Assembly: GCA_963823165.1 (NCBI GenBank)
Contig: CAWGKV010000023.1
Coordinates: 1 to 64,000 of the forward strand
Direction: 5' to 3'
Length of the DNA stretch: 64,000 nucleotides
From: Roseiarcus sp963823165
GTDB lineage: Bacteria; Pseudomonadota; Alphaproteobacteria; Rhizobiales; Beijerinckiaceae
Shown here: positions 53,952-61,942 of the stretch, one piece after another
How the letters are laid out: each line of letters starts with the position of its first letter
Position numbering within the stretch: position 1 is the stretch's first letter
The notes under the pieces: generated by a model
What the model was told of the DNA's origin: nothing
What the model saw: the letters and a program-made list of their open reading frames with translations, nothing else
Databases searched by the model: none
Position numbers and translations under genes: made by a program

Positions 53952-54000
53952 GGAGGGGCGGCGTCTCGCCGCCAAGGCGCGCGCGGGACGCGCGCCCTCC
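53952..54000. repeat. Dispersed double-hairpin repeat, copy 2
   Basis: GGAGGGGCGGCGTCTCGCCG begins the first hairpin (53952-53973). The second is GGCGCGCGCGGGACGCGCGC (53976-54000). It is the reverse complement of the element at 31392-31443, with small differences in the second stem. Confidence 0.7.
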
Positions 54001-54019
54001 GTGGGAAGGCGCCGAGACT

Positions 54020-55720
54020 ATGAGGCTTCCGATTTTTGGCGGGCTCCTGCCGATCAAGCCGCGCGAGGCGCTGCGCGAAAGCTGGGCAGGGCTGACGCTC
54101 GCGTCGATGAACATCCCGCAGGTTCTCGGCTACACGCGGATCGCCGAGACGCCGGTCGTCACAGGCCTCTACACGGTTCTTCTGCCCCTCGTCGCGTTCG
54201 CGACCTTCGGCTCGTCGCGCCATCTGGTCGTCGCGGCGGACTCGGCGACCGCGGCGATTTTCGCCAGCGCGCTGTCGCGCATGGCGGCGCCTGGAAGCGA
54301 GCATTACGTGGCGCTCGCGGGCATGGTCGCGCTGCTGACCAGCGGCCTTCTGGCGCTGGCCCGCGTCTTCCGGCTCGGATTCCTCGCCGACTTTCTCTCC
54401 CGGACGGCGCTGACCGGCTTTCTCGCGGGCGTCGGGGTTCAGGTCGCCGCCGCGATGCTCGGCGACATGACCGGCGTCGGCGTAACGTCGCGGCGAACTC
54501 TCTTCCAGCTCTGGGAGCTGATCCGCGGCCTGCCGTCGCTCGAACCGCGAATGCTCGGCCTGTCGATCTTGGTGACGGCGAGCATCCTCCTCGGCCGGCG
54601 GTTCGCGCCGAGATTCCCGGTTTCGCTCGTCCTGGTCGTCGGATCGATCGCCGCAAGCGCCTCGCTTCGCCTCTCGGAACACGGCTTTGCGGTGATCGGG
54701 CCGGTGCCGGGCGGTCTGCCGTCGCTCAGGCTGCCGATGGTCAGCTGGAGCGAGACAGTGGCCCTCCTGCCGGTTTCGATCTCCTGCTTCGTGATGATCA
54801 TCGCCCAGAGCGCGGCGACGTCTCGCGCTTACGCGATCCGGCATCGGGAACGGGTCGACGAGAACGCGGACATCCTCGGGCTGGCGGCGGCGAACGCGGC
54901 CGCCGCGATCAGCGGCGCCTTCGTCGTGAACGGCAGCCCCACCCAGACGTCGATGGCCGAAGCGGCCGGCGCGAGGAGCCAGGCCGCTCAGCTCGCGTTC
55001 GCCGCGATCGTGCTGCTTGTCCTGTTGTTGCTGACCGGCCCGCTGCAATACTTGCCGCGTTGCGTGCTCGCGAGCATCGTCTTCACGATCGCCGTGCGCA
55101 TGGTCGACGTGTCGAGCCTCCGCGACATGCGTCGGGAACACCGGGGCGAATTCCTGCTCGCCATTCTCACTGCCGCGGCGGTGGTGGCGGTCGGCGTCGA
55201 GCAGGGCATCCTGTTTGCGATCGGCTTCTCGCTCGTGCGGCACGTCCGCCACAGCTATCGGGCGCATGCGCTGGTGCTGGTTCCGGACGAGAGCGGACGG
55301 TGGCGTCCGGCGCCGGCTGCGCCGGGGATGCAGACCGCGCCCGGGCTCATCGTCTACCGCTTCGGCTCGGATCTGTTCTACGCCAACGCCGACCGCTTCG
55401 CCGACCAGGTGCGCGAACTGATCGACAAAGCGCCTGCGCCGGTCAAATGGTTCGTCATCGACGCCGAAGCGATCTCGGACATGGACCTCTCGGCGGGACA
55501 GACGGTCGGCGCCCTGCTCGAAGAGCTTGCGGGGAAGGGCGTCCGCGTCGTCTTCGGTCGGGTCAGCCCGTACCTCCTTGCCGATCTGCGTCGGCATGGC
55601 ATCGCCGCAGCGCTCGGGGAGGAGCGGATTTTCGGCTCGCTGCACGAAGCGCTCGACGCCATCCGCGCCGACGGCTGGGCGGCCGGCTCGGACGCGCTGA
55701 ATACGATCATCATCCGATAG
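54020..55720 (+). CDS. SulP-family anion transporter with STAS domain
   Basis: A 566-residue SLC26/SulP transporter. The membrane core spans about residues 15-415 with 10-12 segments. It begins with LTLASMNIPQVLGYTRIAET, the family's first motif, and has VNGSPTQTSMAEAAGARSQ near 305 (transport site). A C-terminal STAS domain follows (about residues 440-560: LIVYRFGSDLFYANADRFAD and IDAEAISDMDLSAGQTVG). Bacterial members move sulfate, bicarbonate, dicarboxylates or oxalate. No carbonic anhydrase is fused here, and the ion is not defined by context. The first Met at 54020 places the conserved start well. Confidence 0.9.
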   Translation: MRLPIFGGLLPIKPREALRESWAGLTLASMNIPQVLGYTRIAETPVVTGLYTVLLPLVAFATFGSSRHLVVAADSATAAIFASALSRMAAPGSEHYVALAGMVALLTSGLLALARVFRLGFLADFLSRTALTGFLAGVGVQVAAAMLGDMTGVGVTSRRTLFQLWELIRGLPSLEPRMLGLSILVTASILLGRRFAPRFPVSLVLVVGSIAASASLRLSEHGFAVIGPVPGGLPSLRLPMVSWSETVALLPVSISCFVMIIAQSAATSRAYAIRHRERVDENADILGLAAANAAAAISGAFVVNGSPTQTSMAEAAGARSQAAQLAFAAIVLLVLLLLTGPLQYLPRCVLASIVFTIAVRMVDVSSLRDMRREHRGEFLLAILTAAAVVAVGVEQGILFAIGFSLVRHVRHSYRAHALVLVPDESGRWRPAPAAPGMQTAPGLIVYRFGSDLFYANADRFADQVRELIDKAPAPVKWFVIDAEAISDMDLSAGQTVGALLEELAGKGVRVVFGRVSPYLLADLRRHGIAAALGEERIFGSLHEALDAIRADGWAAGSDALNTIIIR

Positions 55721-55880
55721 TCCCGAAACGGGCCGGCGCGCCCGCCGCGTGGACGGTCGAGGTTCACGACGACAACTTTTGCCTTGACGGCAGGCAACGC
55801 CCTGCGCTCTTCTGTGAAAGGGCTGAATCGGGGCGGATGGGCGTTTCGAGAGCGTCCGCGTCGCGTGGGGGAGGCCGGCC

Positions 55881-56684
55881 GTGATCGCCAGCGCCCGGGG
55901 GCTTGGGCTCGTGTTCCTGGTCTGCGCCTTCGCCCTCGGAGGCGGGCCCGGCCGCGCCATGGCGGGGGCCTGGACGGAGCCGCAAGGACAGGGCCTCATG
56001 ATCGACACCCTGTTCGGCTGGACGGGCCAGGGGGCGCCATGGGGCGGCAATAAGGGCGTCGACCAGACCCGGTTCGACGCGCAAGCCTATGCCGAATACG
56101 GGATCGACGACGACTGGACGGTCTTCGGACAGACGGCGTTCGAAAGCTATTCGCTCGGGCCTCCGACCGCCAACGTTTACCACGGCCTCGATTATTCGGA
56201 CGTCGGCCTCAGGCGAAAACTCTGGTCGACGAGCCAGTGGGTGGTTTCCGGCGAGGCGACCCTCTTCATTCCCGGCGCGTATAACCCGTCGGCGCCGGCC
56301 CAGGCGGGCGACACCGGCGTGGCGGGGGAGGGCCGTCTGCTCGCCGGAGCCAACTTCAGCGTCGGGCAATGGCCGGGCTTCGTCGACGCCGAATTCGGCT
56401 ACCGCCTGCGCACCGAGGGCCCGCCGGACGAGTGGCATGCCGACCTCACGGTCGGCCTCAAGCCGCGCCCGGGCGTCCTGCTGATGCTGCAGGAGTTCGG
56501 AACCGTCTCGGGCGCAACGACCAACCGGAACTTTCCCGCCTGGAGGCAATCGATCGTCGAGGCGAGCCTGGTGGTCCCGCTCGTCGACCGGTGGTCGGTC
56601 CAGCTCGGCTGGTTCACGAGCGTCGTCACGGTCAAGACCAACACCCAGCGGGGCGCCGCGCTGTCGGTCTGGCGGACGTTCTGA
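55881..56684 (+). CDS. Outer-membrane beta-barrel-like secreted protein
   Basis: A 267-residue exported protein (signal peptide ending near GRAMAGAW). The mature part has alternating polar/hydrophobic strands (WTVFGQTAFESYSLG, GLRRKLWSTSQWVVSGEATL, FVDAEFGYRLRTEG, RWSVQLGWFTSVVTV) and a terminal Phe (LSVWRTF), as in outer-membrane beta barrels. It opens with a typical amphipathic pattern and no cofactor motif. I would compare it with MltA-interacting or transporter-like barrels, but cannot name it. Its stop is two bases from the convergent dehydrogenase. Confidence 0.72.
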   Translation: MIASARGLGLVFLVCAFALGGGPGRAMAGAWTEPQGQGLMIDTLFGWTGQGAPWGGNKGVDQTRFDAQAYAEYGIDDDWTVFGQTAFESYSLGPPTANVYHGLDYSDVGLRRKLWSTSQWVVSGEATLFIPGAYNPSAPAQAGDTGVAGEGRLLAGANFSVGQWPGFVDAEFGYRLRTEGPPDEWHADLTVGLKPRPGVLLMLQEFGTVSGATTNRNFPAWRQSIVEASLVVPLVDRWSVQLGWFTSVVTVKTNTQRGAALSVWRTF

Positions 56685-56686
56685 AG

Positions 56687-57859
56687 CTATTCCGTTTTCT
56701 CAAAGAGCTCGCGCCCGATCAGCATGCGCCGGATCTCGCTCGTACCCGCGCCGATCTCGTAGAGTTTCGCGTCGCGCAGCAGGCGCCCCAAGGGATAGTC
56801 GTTGGTGTAGCCGGCGCCGCCGAGAATCTGGATCGCGTCGAGGGCGACCTGGGTCGCGCGCTCGGCGGCGTAGAGGATGGCGCCGGCCGCGTCCTCGCGC
56901 GTCGTCAAGCCGCGGTCGCAGGCCTTCGCCACCGCGTAGACATAGGCCTTGGAGGCGTTCATCGTCACATACATGTCGGCGATCTTGCCCTGGATGAGTT
57001 GGAACGTCCCGATCGGCTGACCGAACTGCTTTCGCTCGTGCACGTAGGGCATGACGACGTCGAGCGCCGCCTGCATGAGGCCGAGCGGGCCGGCCGACAG
57101 CACCACGCGTTCGTAGTCGAGCCCGCTCATCAGCACGTTGACGCCCCTGCCGACCTCGCCGAGCACGTTCTCGTCCGGAACCTCGCAGTCGGAGAAAACG
57201 AGCTCCGAGGTGTCGGAGCCGCGCATCCCGAGCTTGTCGAGTTTCTGCCCGTTGGTGAAGCCCTTCATGCCGCGCTCGACGAGGAACGCGGTGATGCCGC
57301 GCGCGCCGGCGCTCGGATCGGTCTTGGCGTAGACGATGATCGTCTCGGCGACGGGGCCGTTCGTAATCCACATTTTTGTGCCGTTCAGGACGTAGCGGTC
57401 GCCTTTCCTGTCGGCGCGGGTGGTCATCGAGACGACGTCGGAGCCGGCGTTCGGCTCCGACATGGCGAGGCCGCCGACCTGCTCGCCGGAAATGAGCTTC
57501 GGCAGGTAGCGCGCCTTCTGGTCGTCGGCGCCGTTGCGCACGATCTGGTTGACGCAGAGGTTCGAATGCGCCCCGTAGGAGAGGCCGACCGAGCCGCTCG
57601 CCCGCGACACCTCCTCCATCGCCACGCAGTGCTCGAGATAGCCCAGGCCCAGCCCGCCGAATTCCTCGGGCGCGGTGATTCCGTGCAGCCCGAGCGCCCC
57701 CATCTTCGGCCAGAGGTCGCGCGGGAAAAGGTTGTCGCGGTCGATCGCCGCGGCGCGCGGCGCGATCTCCTTTTCGGCGAATTTTCGCGCGCTCTCGCGA
57801 ATCGTCTCGGCGCTCTCGCCGAGGTCGAAGTCGAGGCTGCGCGGGGCGTTGGGGATCAT
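56687..57859 (-). CDS. Isovaleryl-CoA dehydrogenase-like acyl-CoA dehydrogenase
   Basis: A 390-residue flavoprotein of the acyl-CoA dehydrogenase family. Landmarks are LHGITAPEEFGGLGLGYLEH near residue 60, GLAMSEPNAGSDVVSMTTRA near 130 (substrate/FAD contact), and ERKQFGQPIGTFQLIQGKIA near 280. The catalytic base is taken as the Glu in SGLDYERVVLSAGPLG near 250. In isovaleryl-CoA dehydrogenase the base is at this unusual position, not at the usual C-terminal Glu. It would oxidise isovaleryl-CoA in leucine breakdown. No mcc or auh genes are seen nearby, so context does not confirm leucine breakdown. Confidence 0.87.
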   Translation of the reverse strand: MIPNAPRSLDFDLGESAETIRESARKFAEKEIAPRAAAIDRDNLFPRDLWPKMGALGLHGITAPEEFGGLGLGYLEHCVAMEEVSRASGSVGLSYGAHSNLCVNQIVRNGADDQKARYLPKLISGEQVGGLAMSEPNAGSDVVSMTTRADRKGDRYVLNGTKMWITNGPVAETIIVYAKTDPSAGARGITAFLVERGMKGFTNGQKLDKLGMRGSDTSELVFSDCEVPDENVLGEVGRGVNVLMSGLDYERVVLSAGPLGLMQAALDVVMPYVHERKQFGQPIGTFQLIQGKIADMYVTMNASKAYVYAVAKACDRGLTTREDAAGAILYAAERATQVALDAIQILGGAGYTNDYPLGRLLRDAKLYEIGAGTSEIRRMLIGRELFEKTE

Positions 57860-58732
57860 CGTGTCATGCTCTCAAGCCGCCTCTGCCGCTTGCGGGAGAG
57901 AGCCGGCGCGAATCGAGGCTTTCCAACGACTTGCGGCGCCATTCGCCGGGCAATCGCTCACGCTCCCGTTTCCCAAAAGGGCGCCAGAGGGGCAAGGGTG
58001 TTCGGCGGGCCGGAGCGCCTTGGGCTTTGGCGCCGTCCGCGAGCCGGCGAAACAGCCTTGAACGCAGCGGGAAGGCCGCCGGCCCCCGGGGGAAGGGACA
58101 CCGCCCGCCAGAGGAAGCAAAAGGAACGCCAGGGGAAGCAAAAGGAACGCCAGCGGAAGCAAAAGGAACGCCAGCGGAAGCCAGATCCGCTGACGATTCC
58201 CGCTTTTTCAACGGCTTAGTGGTCCCGAAGACGGAAGCGCCGCAATTCAATAGAGCGACGCCCGACCCTTCCCGAAAGCAGTTCCCCGCAGGCGGGGAGA
58301 GCCACGCGCCGATCGGTCGGCTGCGAGGGGCGGCGCCCGGAAAGATTTCAACGGAACCGGCCAACTCGGTGGTCTCCCTTCAGCAAGGCTGCTGCAAGAA
58401 CGAATATGGAACACATTCCCAATTCTGGCAAGACAAAAGTTTTTTGAGGGCATTCTAACCTGCCCATAACCGCCGGGAATAATGCCTTTTCAATGTGTTG
58501 CGGGGCGGTGGAGCGAAAGATCTTTTCTGCTCCGGCCCCGCTGTCGATGGTAAGTGAGCGCGGAGGCCATTCGGGTCCTTGGGCGGCATCGTGAGAGCGG
58601 CGATCGACGACGGCGGGTGCGCCAAGCGGTCGAGCTTCGACTGCGTGGCGGCTCAGGCTTCAGCCTGCCGTCGCTCGGCGCCAACGGTTCGATCGACCTC
58701 GCTCTCGTCGCGCGGCCCTCATTGCGCGTGCG
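57860..58732. other. Long intergenic region with tandem repeats and hairpins
   Basis: About 870 bases without a convincing gene. It holds the 21-bp tandem repeat at 58113-58175, a long GC-rich stretch, a possible imperfect hairpin near 58,498-58,545, and a minus-strand TTGCCA-N17-CATATT promoter-like pair near 58,400-58,430. A frame at 57864-58364 (minus) exists only because of the repeats and is not supported. Confidence 0.45.
58113..58175. repeat. Tandem repeat, three copies of 21 bp
   Basis: Three head-to-tail copies of GGAAGCAAAAGGAACGCCAG plus one variable base (G or C). A partial fourth unit follows. Since 21 is a multiple of three, the repeats create fake periodic peptides in several frames. 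Confidence 0.85.
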
Positions 58733-59212
58733 CTACTGGCACGCGTCCCAGAAGCCCTGTTGCTGGCTCGGGTCGGTGTAGTACCAGCACAGGCCCGGCC
58801 CAGGCGCGGGGCCTGCCCAGGATGCGGCGGCCGCCGCGCCGATGACGCCAATCGCCGCGCCTGCGGCGATAGCGCCGCCCGGGCCCCAGCGATACCAGCC
58901 CGGGCGGGCCCATCCGCCATAATAGCCCGGCCTGACGCCGTAGACCCCGCCGCGATAGGCCCCGCCGCGGTACACGCCCCCGCCATGATAGACCGTGCCG
59001 CCGCGGTAGACGCCGCCGCGAGGCCCGCGGTACACGCCGCCGTGGTAGGCGCCGCCTCGGCGCGCCACATAGGCCTTCGAGATCAACCCGTTGTCGGCAT
59101 GTGCGGCCGGGCTTGCGCCGTTGAACAATTCGAGCGCCTGCGTCTGCGCCCCGCACAGGGATGAGAGCGCCGCCACGACGCACGCGCGCGAAAAAAGGCT
59201 GGTCCACTTCAT
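58733..59212 (-). CDS. Gly/Tyr-rich exported protein (BA14K-like)
   Basis: A 159-residue exported protein. The ATG at 59212 follows GGAGG; signal peptide MKWTSLFSRACVVAALSSLC. The middle has repeated Gly-Gly-Val-Tyr-Arg/His-Gly units (GGVYRGPRGGVYRGG, HGGGVYRGGAYRGGVYG), then a hydrophobic segment (AIAAGAAIGVIGAAAAASWA). The end DPSQQQGFWDACQ resembles BA14K-like proteins of Hyphomicrobiales. Possible surface or cell-envelope role; no enzymatic motif. Repeat-rich and low complexity, so database matches will be unreliable. Confidence 0.75.
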   Translation of the reverse strand: MKWTSLFSRACVVAALSSLCGAQTQALELFNGASPAAHADNGLISKAYVARRGGAYHGGVYRGPRGGVYRGGTVYHGGGVYRGGAYRGGVYGVRPGYYGGWARPGWYRWGPGGAIAAGAAIGVIGAAAAASWAGPAPGPGLCWYYTDPSQQQGFWDACQ

Positions 59213-59418
59213 CGTTTTCCTCCTGGCCCCCACAGGATCGGCCCGCCCGTCGCGACCGACCAGCGGCGCCGAAGACGATTCCCGCGCCCGCTCCATGTTA
59301 TCGCACAGAGGCCCTGAAAAGTCGAAGACCGGCGGCGCGGGATGCGCCTCCGGTCCCTTGGCTAACCTCCCCAGCGAGGCTGGGGAAATTGAAGCGGAAC
59401 GATCGGGGATGAACAACC

Positions 59419-59850
59419 TCACCCGATCGCGATCTTCCGCGGCTGGGCGTGCTTCGCCTTGGGCAAAGTCAGGGTCAAAACCCCGTCCTCGAGGTTGGCG
59501 CCGATCTTCTCCTGGTCGATGGCGCTCCCGAGGGCGAAGGAGCGGGCGTAATGGCCGACGTTGTACTCGGCGTAGACGGGCTCCATGTCCTTGTACTTCG
59601 AGAAATCGATGCGGCCGTCGACCCTGAGGACGTCCTTCTCGACGTTGATGTTAAGGTCCTTCTTCTCGACGCCCGGCATCTCCATCGCGACCGTGAGCGC
59701 TTCGTCGGTCTCGTAGATGTCGGCGCTTGGCACGTAGTAGCGCCCCGGGACCGTCTTCTCCTCCTTGGCGACCACCTCCTTCTTCTCGCGGACCGCCATT
59801 TCCTTGCTCTCGCCAGCAGGCGAGTCCTTTCGGTTCGGTTCCTTGCTCAT
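59419..59850 (-). CDS. Small heat-shock protein (Hsp20/alpha-crystallin)
   Basis: A 143-residue Hsp20. A charged N-terminus (REKKEVVAKEEKTVPGRYY) is followed by the alpha-crystallin domain (about residues 48-135: DIYETDEALTVAMEMPGVEK, GRIDFSKYKDMEPVYAEY) and the ending LEDGVLTLTLPKAKHAQPRK. Small heat-shock proteins hold unfolded proteins in oligomers without ATP. It starts nine bases after the end of the upstream hsp20 gene, so the two form an operon. Confidence 0.9.
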   Translation of the reverse strand: MSKEPNRKDSPAGESKEMAVREKKEVVAKEEKTVPGRYYVPSADIYETDEALTVAMEMPGVEKKDLNINVEKDVLRVDGRIDFSKYKDMEPVYAEYNVGHYARSFALGSAIDQEKIGANLEDGVLTLTLPKAKHAQPRKIAIG

Positions 59851-59859
59851 GGGTCTCCC

Positions 59860-60282
59860 TCACCCGATCGTTATGGACTTGGCCTTCGCGCTTTCTGCCT
59901 GCGGCAGGAAGAGCGCGAGGACGCCGTCGCGATATTCAGCCTTGACGCCGTCCGGGTTGATCTCGACAGGCAATGTCAAGGCCCGGTCGAACCGGCCGGC
60001 GAGCCGCTCCCTGCGATGCACCGCGGCCTTCTCGGGGAAGTCGACCGACTTCACGCCCGATAGCCTCAGCGTGCGTCCCTTCACCTGCACGTCGAGATCG
60101 GATTTCTTTACGCCCGGAAGCTCGGTGATGAGGATGTAGTCGTCGCCCTTGCGGAACACGTTCATCGGCGGATAGGCGCCGCCGCCGCTCAGGCCCGCGT
60201 CGAGCCAGCTGCTCTCGCGGTACGAATCCAGCGCCTGCTGAAGGCTCGCAAGCGCATCGAACGGATCTGAAAACAGAGCCAT
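59860..60282 (-). CDS. Small heat-shock protein (Hsp20/alpha-crystallin)
   Basis: A 140-residue Hsp20. The ATG at 60282 (a TTG precedes it) has AAGGAGGGAC upstream. The alpha-crystallin domain spans about residues 40-130: NVFRKGDDYILITELPGVKK, GRTLRLSGVKSVDFPEKAAV, and KAEYRDGVLALFLPQAESAK. The closing AKAKSITIG resembles that of its neighbour. First gene of the two-gene minus-strand hsp20 operon. I see no HrcA or sigma-32 element upstream. Confidence 0.9.
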   Translation of the reverse strand: MALFSDPFDALASLQQALDSYRESSWLDAGLSGGGAYPPMNVFRKGDDYILITELPGVKKSDLDVQVKGRTLRLSGVKSVDFPEKAAVHRRERLAGRFDRALTLPVEINPDGVKAEYRDGVLALFLPQAESAKAKSITIG

Positions 60283-60687
60283 CAAGTCCCTCCTTGCCGC
60301 TTATGTCGGCAAGAAGCGCCGCCCGCGCGGAATGCGCGCCGCCGGCGCCGCCTCGCCACGAATTGCAAGTGGGAAAGGCTGCGCGGGGCGTCAAGGGGCG
60401 GGTTCAACCTGCGGCGTCCGGTCGCAGGTTCGCTTTGCGGATGAAACGAGGAAGCCCGCTCGGAACAGCTTCGGCTGCGCCAGCGTGGGCGCCGACAGGC
60501 TCTTGAAACCTCCGCGCCTTCGCCCATTTCTATTCCGCCGGGCCCGGCGGCGCGGCGATTCGCAACCATGTCGCTCGACGCAGGATGGAGCTCATGGGCG
60601 GTCCGGTCTTGGACGCGGTGGCGTCTTCTTCCGCTCGGGCGGCCCGGCATTTTCGCCGGCTCGCGGAACCGAAGAGGGCAAGACCAG

Positions 60688-60997
60688 ATGACGCGGAACG
60701 AGATTGATTTCAATCGCGCGGCGCCGAGCGCCGGATTTTCTCGCCTCGGCGGCGAGCTTCCACCAGCCGATCGAAGTGCTCGACCATCCCGACCTGCCGC
60801 TTTCGGAGCGGCGGGCGATCCTCGCCGACTGGGCGTCCGACGCGCATGCGGCCGAGAACGCCCCCTGGCTGCGTCAAATTCGCAACGGCGCGAGAATTCC
60901 GGTGAGCGAAGTCTTGCAGGCGCTGAAGGCGCTCGACGCCAGGGCAGAGGCCTCGGCCCGAGGACGCCCAGCCGTTCGGCGACGCAAAATTAAATAA
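60688..60997 (+). pseudogene. Small conserved hypothetical protein, probably frameshifted
   Basis: The ATG at 60688 starts MTRNEIDFNRAAPSAGF in one frame. The next frame gives LASAASFHQPIEVLDHPDLP, then LSERRAILADWASDAHAAEN and VSEVLQALKALDARA, ending at 60997. Together these look like the small Hyphomicrobiales proteins I recall that open with MTRxxxDFxRA and end with a LxALKxLD helix. The join is one base out, near 60,735. It lies between two hsp20 loci, upstream of the FixK-type box. Confidence 0.6.
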
Positions 60998-61019
60998 ACC
61001 GCCCTTCGCATAAGTCGAT

Positions 61020-61033
61020 TTGACCCGGATCAA
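61020..61033. promoter_or_regulatory. FixK/FNR-type box upstream of hsp20
   Basis: TTGACCCGGATCAA, a 14-bp near-palindrome of the TTGAT-N4-ATCAA class. Placed about 41 bases before the expected transcription start if TCCTAT at 61052-61057 is the -10 element, as for class II activation. Confidence 0.6.
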
Positions 61034-61109
61034 TGCAGCCGATCAGAACTGTCCTATGGTGCATTCAAGAAGCGCCGGGAGAGACGCCTGGCGTATCGAG
61101 GAGGATTCC

Positions 61110-61664
61110 ATGGCAAAGATGGAGCCCATGCCCAAAGCCGAAACGAAGGTGCCTGTGAGGGTCGAGGCGAAGGCCGCGGCCCCGATGGCGATGGAGGCTT
61201 GGCGGCCGTTCGAGAGTCTTCGCCGCGAGGTCGACCGTCTGTTCGAAGACTTCACGATGAATCCGTTCCGACTGCCCTTCCGAAGGCCGATGTTCGAGCT
61301 CGAGCCGTTCTGGCACCCCGAGTCCTGGATGACGGTCCCTGCGGTCGACTTTGTCGAGCGCGAGACGGGTTATGAAGTCACGGTTGAGCTGCCCGGTCTC
61401 GACGAGAAGAACGTCGAGGTCAAGGTCGCCGGCGACGTGCTGACGATCAAGGGCGAGAAGGCGGAGGAGAAGCAGGAGGCCAAGAAGGACTTCCACATGA
61501 GGGAGCGCCGCTTTGGCAGCTTCGAGCGCGCGCTTCGCATGCCTGAAGGCGTCGATGCCGAGAGAATCGAGGCGCACTTCAAGAAGGGCGTCCTGACGGT
61601 CATGCTGCCGAAGGCGCCGGAAGCCCAGAAGCCGGTCAAGAAAATCGAGGTGAAGAGCGGCTGA
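61110..61664 (+). CDS. Small heat-shock protein (Hsp20/alpha-crystallin), hypoxia-type promoter
   Basis: A 184-residue Hsp20, larger than its two neighbours. The ATG at 61110 follows GAGGAGGA. A 70-residue N-terminus contains AWRPFESLRREVDRLFEDF, the arm found in IbpA/HspH-like proteins. The alpha-crystallin domain is about residues 70-165: AVDFVERETGYEVTVELPGL, NVEVKVAGDVLTIKGEKAEE, and the ending AHFKKGVLTVMLPKAPEA. A FixK/FNR box lies upstream, so oxygen limitation may induce it. Two hairpins follow the stop. Confidence 0.92.
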   Translation: MAKMEPMPKAETKVPVRVEAKAAAPMAMEAWRPFESLRREVDRLFEDFTMNPFRLPFRRPMFELEPFWHPESWMTVPAVDFVERETGYEVTVELPGLDEKNVEVKVAGDVLTIKGEKAEEKQEAKKDFHMRERRFGSFERALRMPEGVDAERIEAHFKKGVLTVMLPKAPEAQKPVKKIEVKSG

Positions 61665-61673
61665 TTTCGACGC

Positions 61674-61709
61674 CGAAGCTCGATGATCGGCAATGATCAT
61701 CGAGCTTCG
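61674..61709 (+). terminator. 15-bp perfect hairpin after hsp20
   Basis: CGAAGCTCGATGATC / GATCATCGAGCTTCG with a six-base loop GGCAAT, ten bases past the hsp20 stop. No T-run, so a pause site, mRNA stabiliser or protein-binding palindrome is as likely as a terminator. Confidence 0.6.
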
Positions 61710-61732
61710 CTCGCTGGAAGTCTTGACGTTGA

Positions 61733-61756
61733 CGAAGGCCCCGAGCGGGGCCTTCG
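61733..61756 (+). terminator. Second hairpin with short T-rich tail
   Basis: CGAAGGCCCC / GGGGCCTTCG with loop GAGC, followed by TTTCTT. A more typical Rho-independent terminator than the hairpin before it. Confidence 0.75.
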
Positions 61757-61942
61757 TTTCTTGCTGTTGCCTGCGTGCGGCCAGCCACCCCACCGCACAT
61801 CGGCGGTCCCACGCGAAGCACCCGCTAGCGCGGGCAATACCGGCGGAGGGCGGTTTGGGGATTCTCCGGCGAGGAGCAGATTGCGGCGCCCGCTTCTTGC
61901 CCATGGCTTGCAATGGCCCGCGGCGCTGGCTAATCGCCGCGC

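Noticed and set aside
53765..56050. A 761-residue minus-strand frame opposite the SulP gene
   Set aside because: Shadow of the transporter gene; highly charged and repetitive, without a recognisable domain.
58113..58175. Possible CRISPR array
   Set aside because: Units are directly adjacent with no spacers, and there are no cas genes.
57864..58364. A minus-strand frame with repeated Ser-Ala-Gly-Val-Pro-Phe-Ala units
   Set aside because: The periodic peptide is produced by the 21-bp DNA repeat. It has a TTG start and no family likeness.
58498..58545. A structured RNA suggested by a GC-rich imperfect hairpin
   Set aside because: There is no clear promoter or terminator, and an asymmetric internal loop weakens it.
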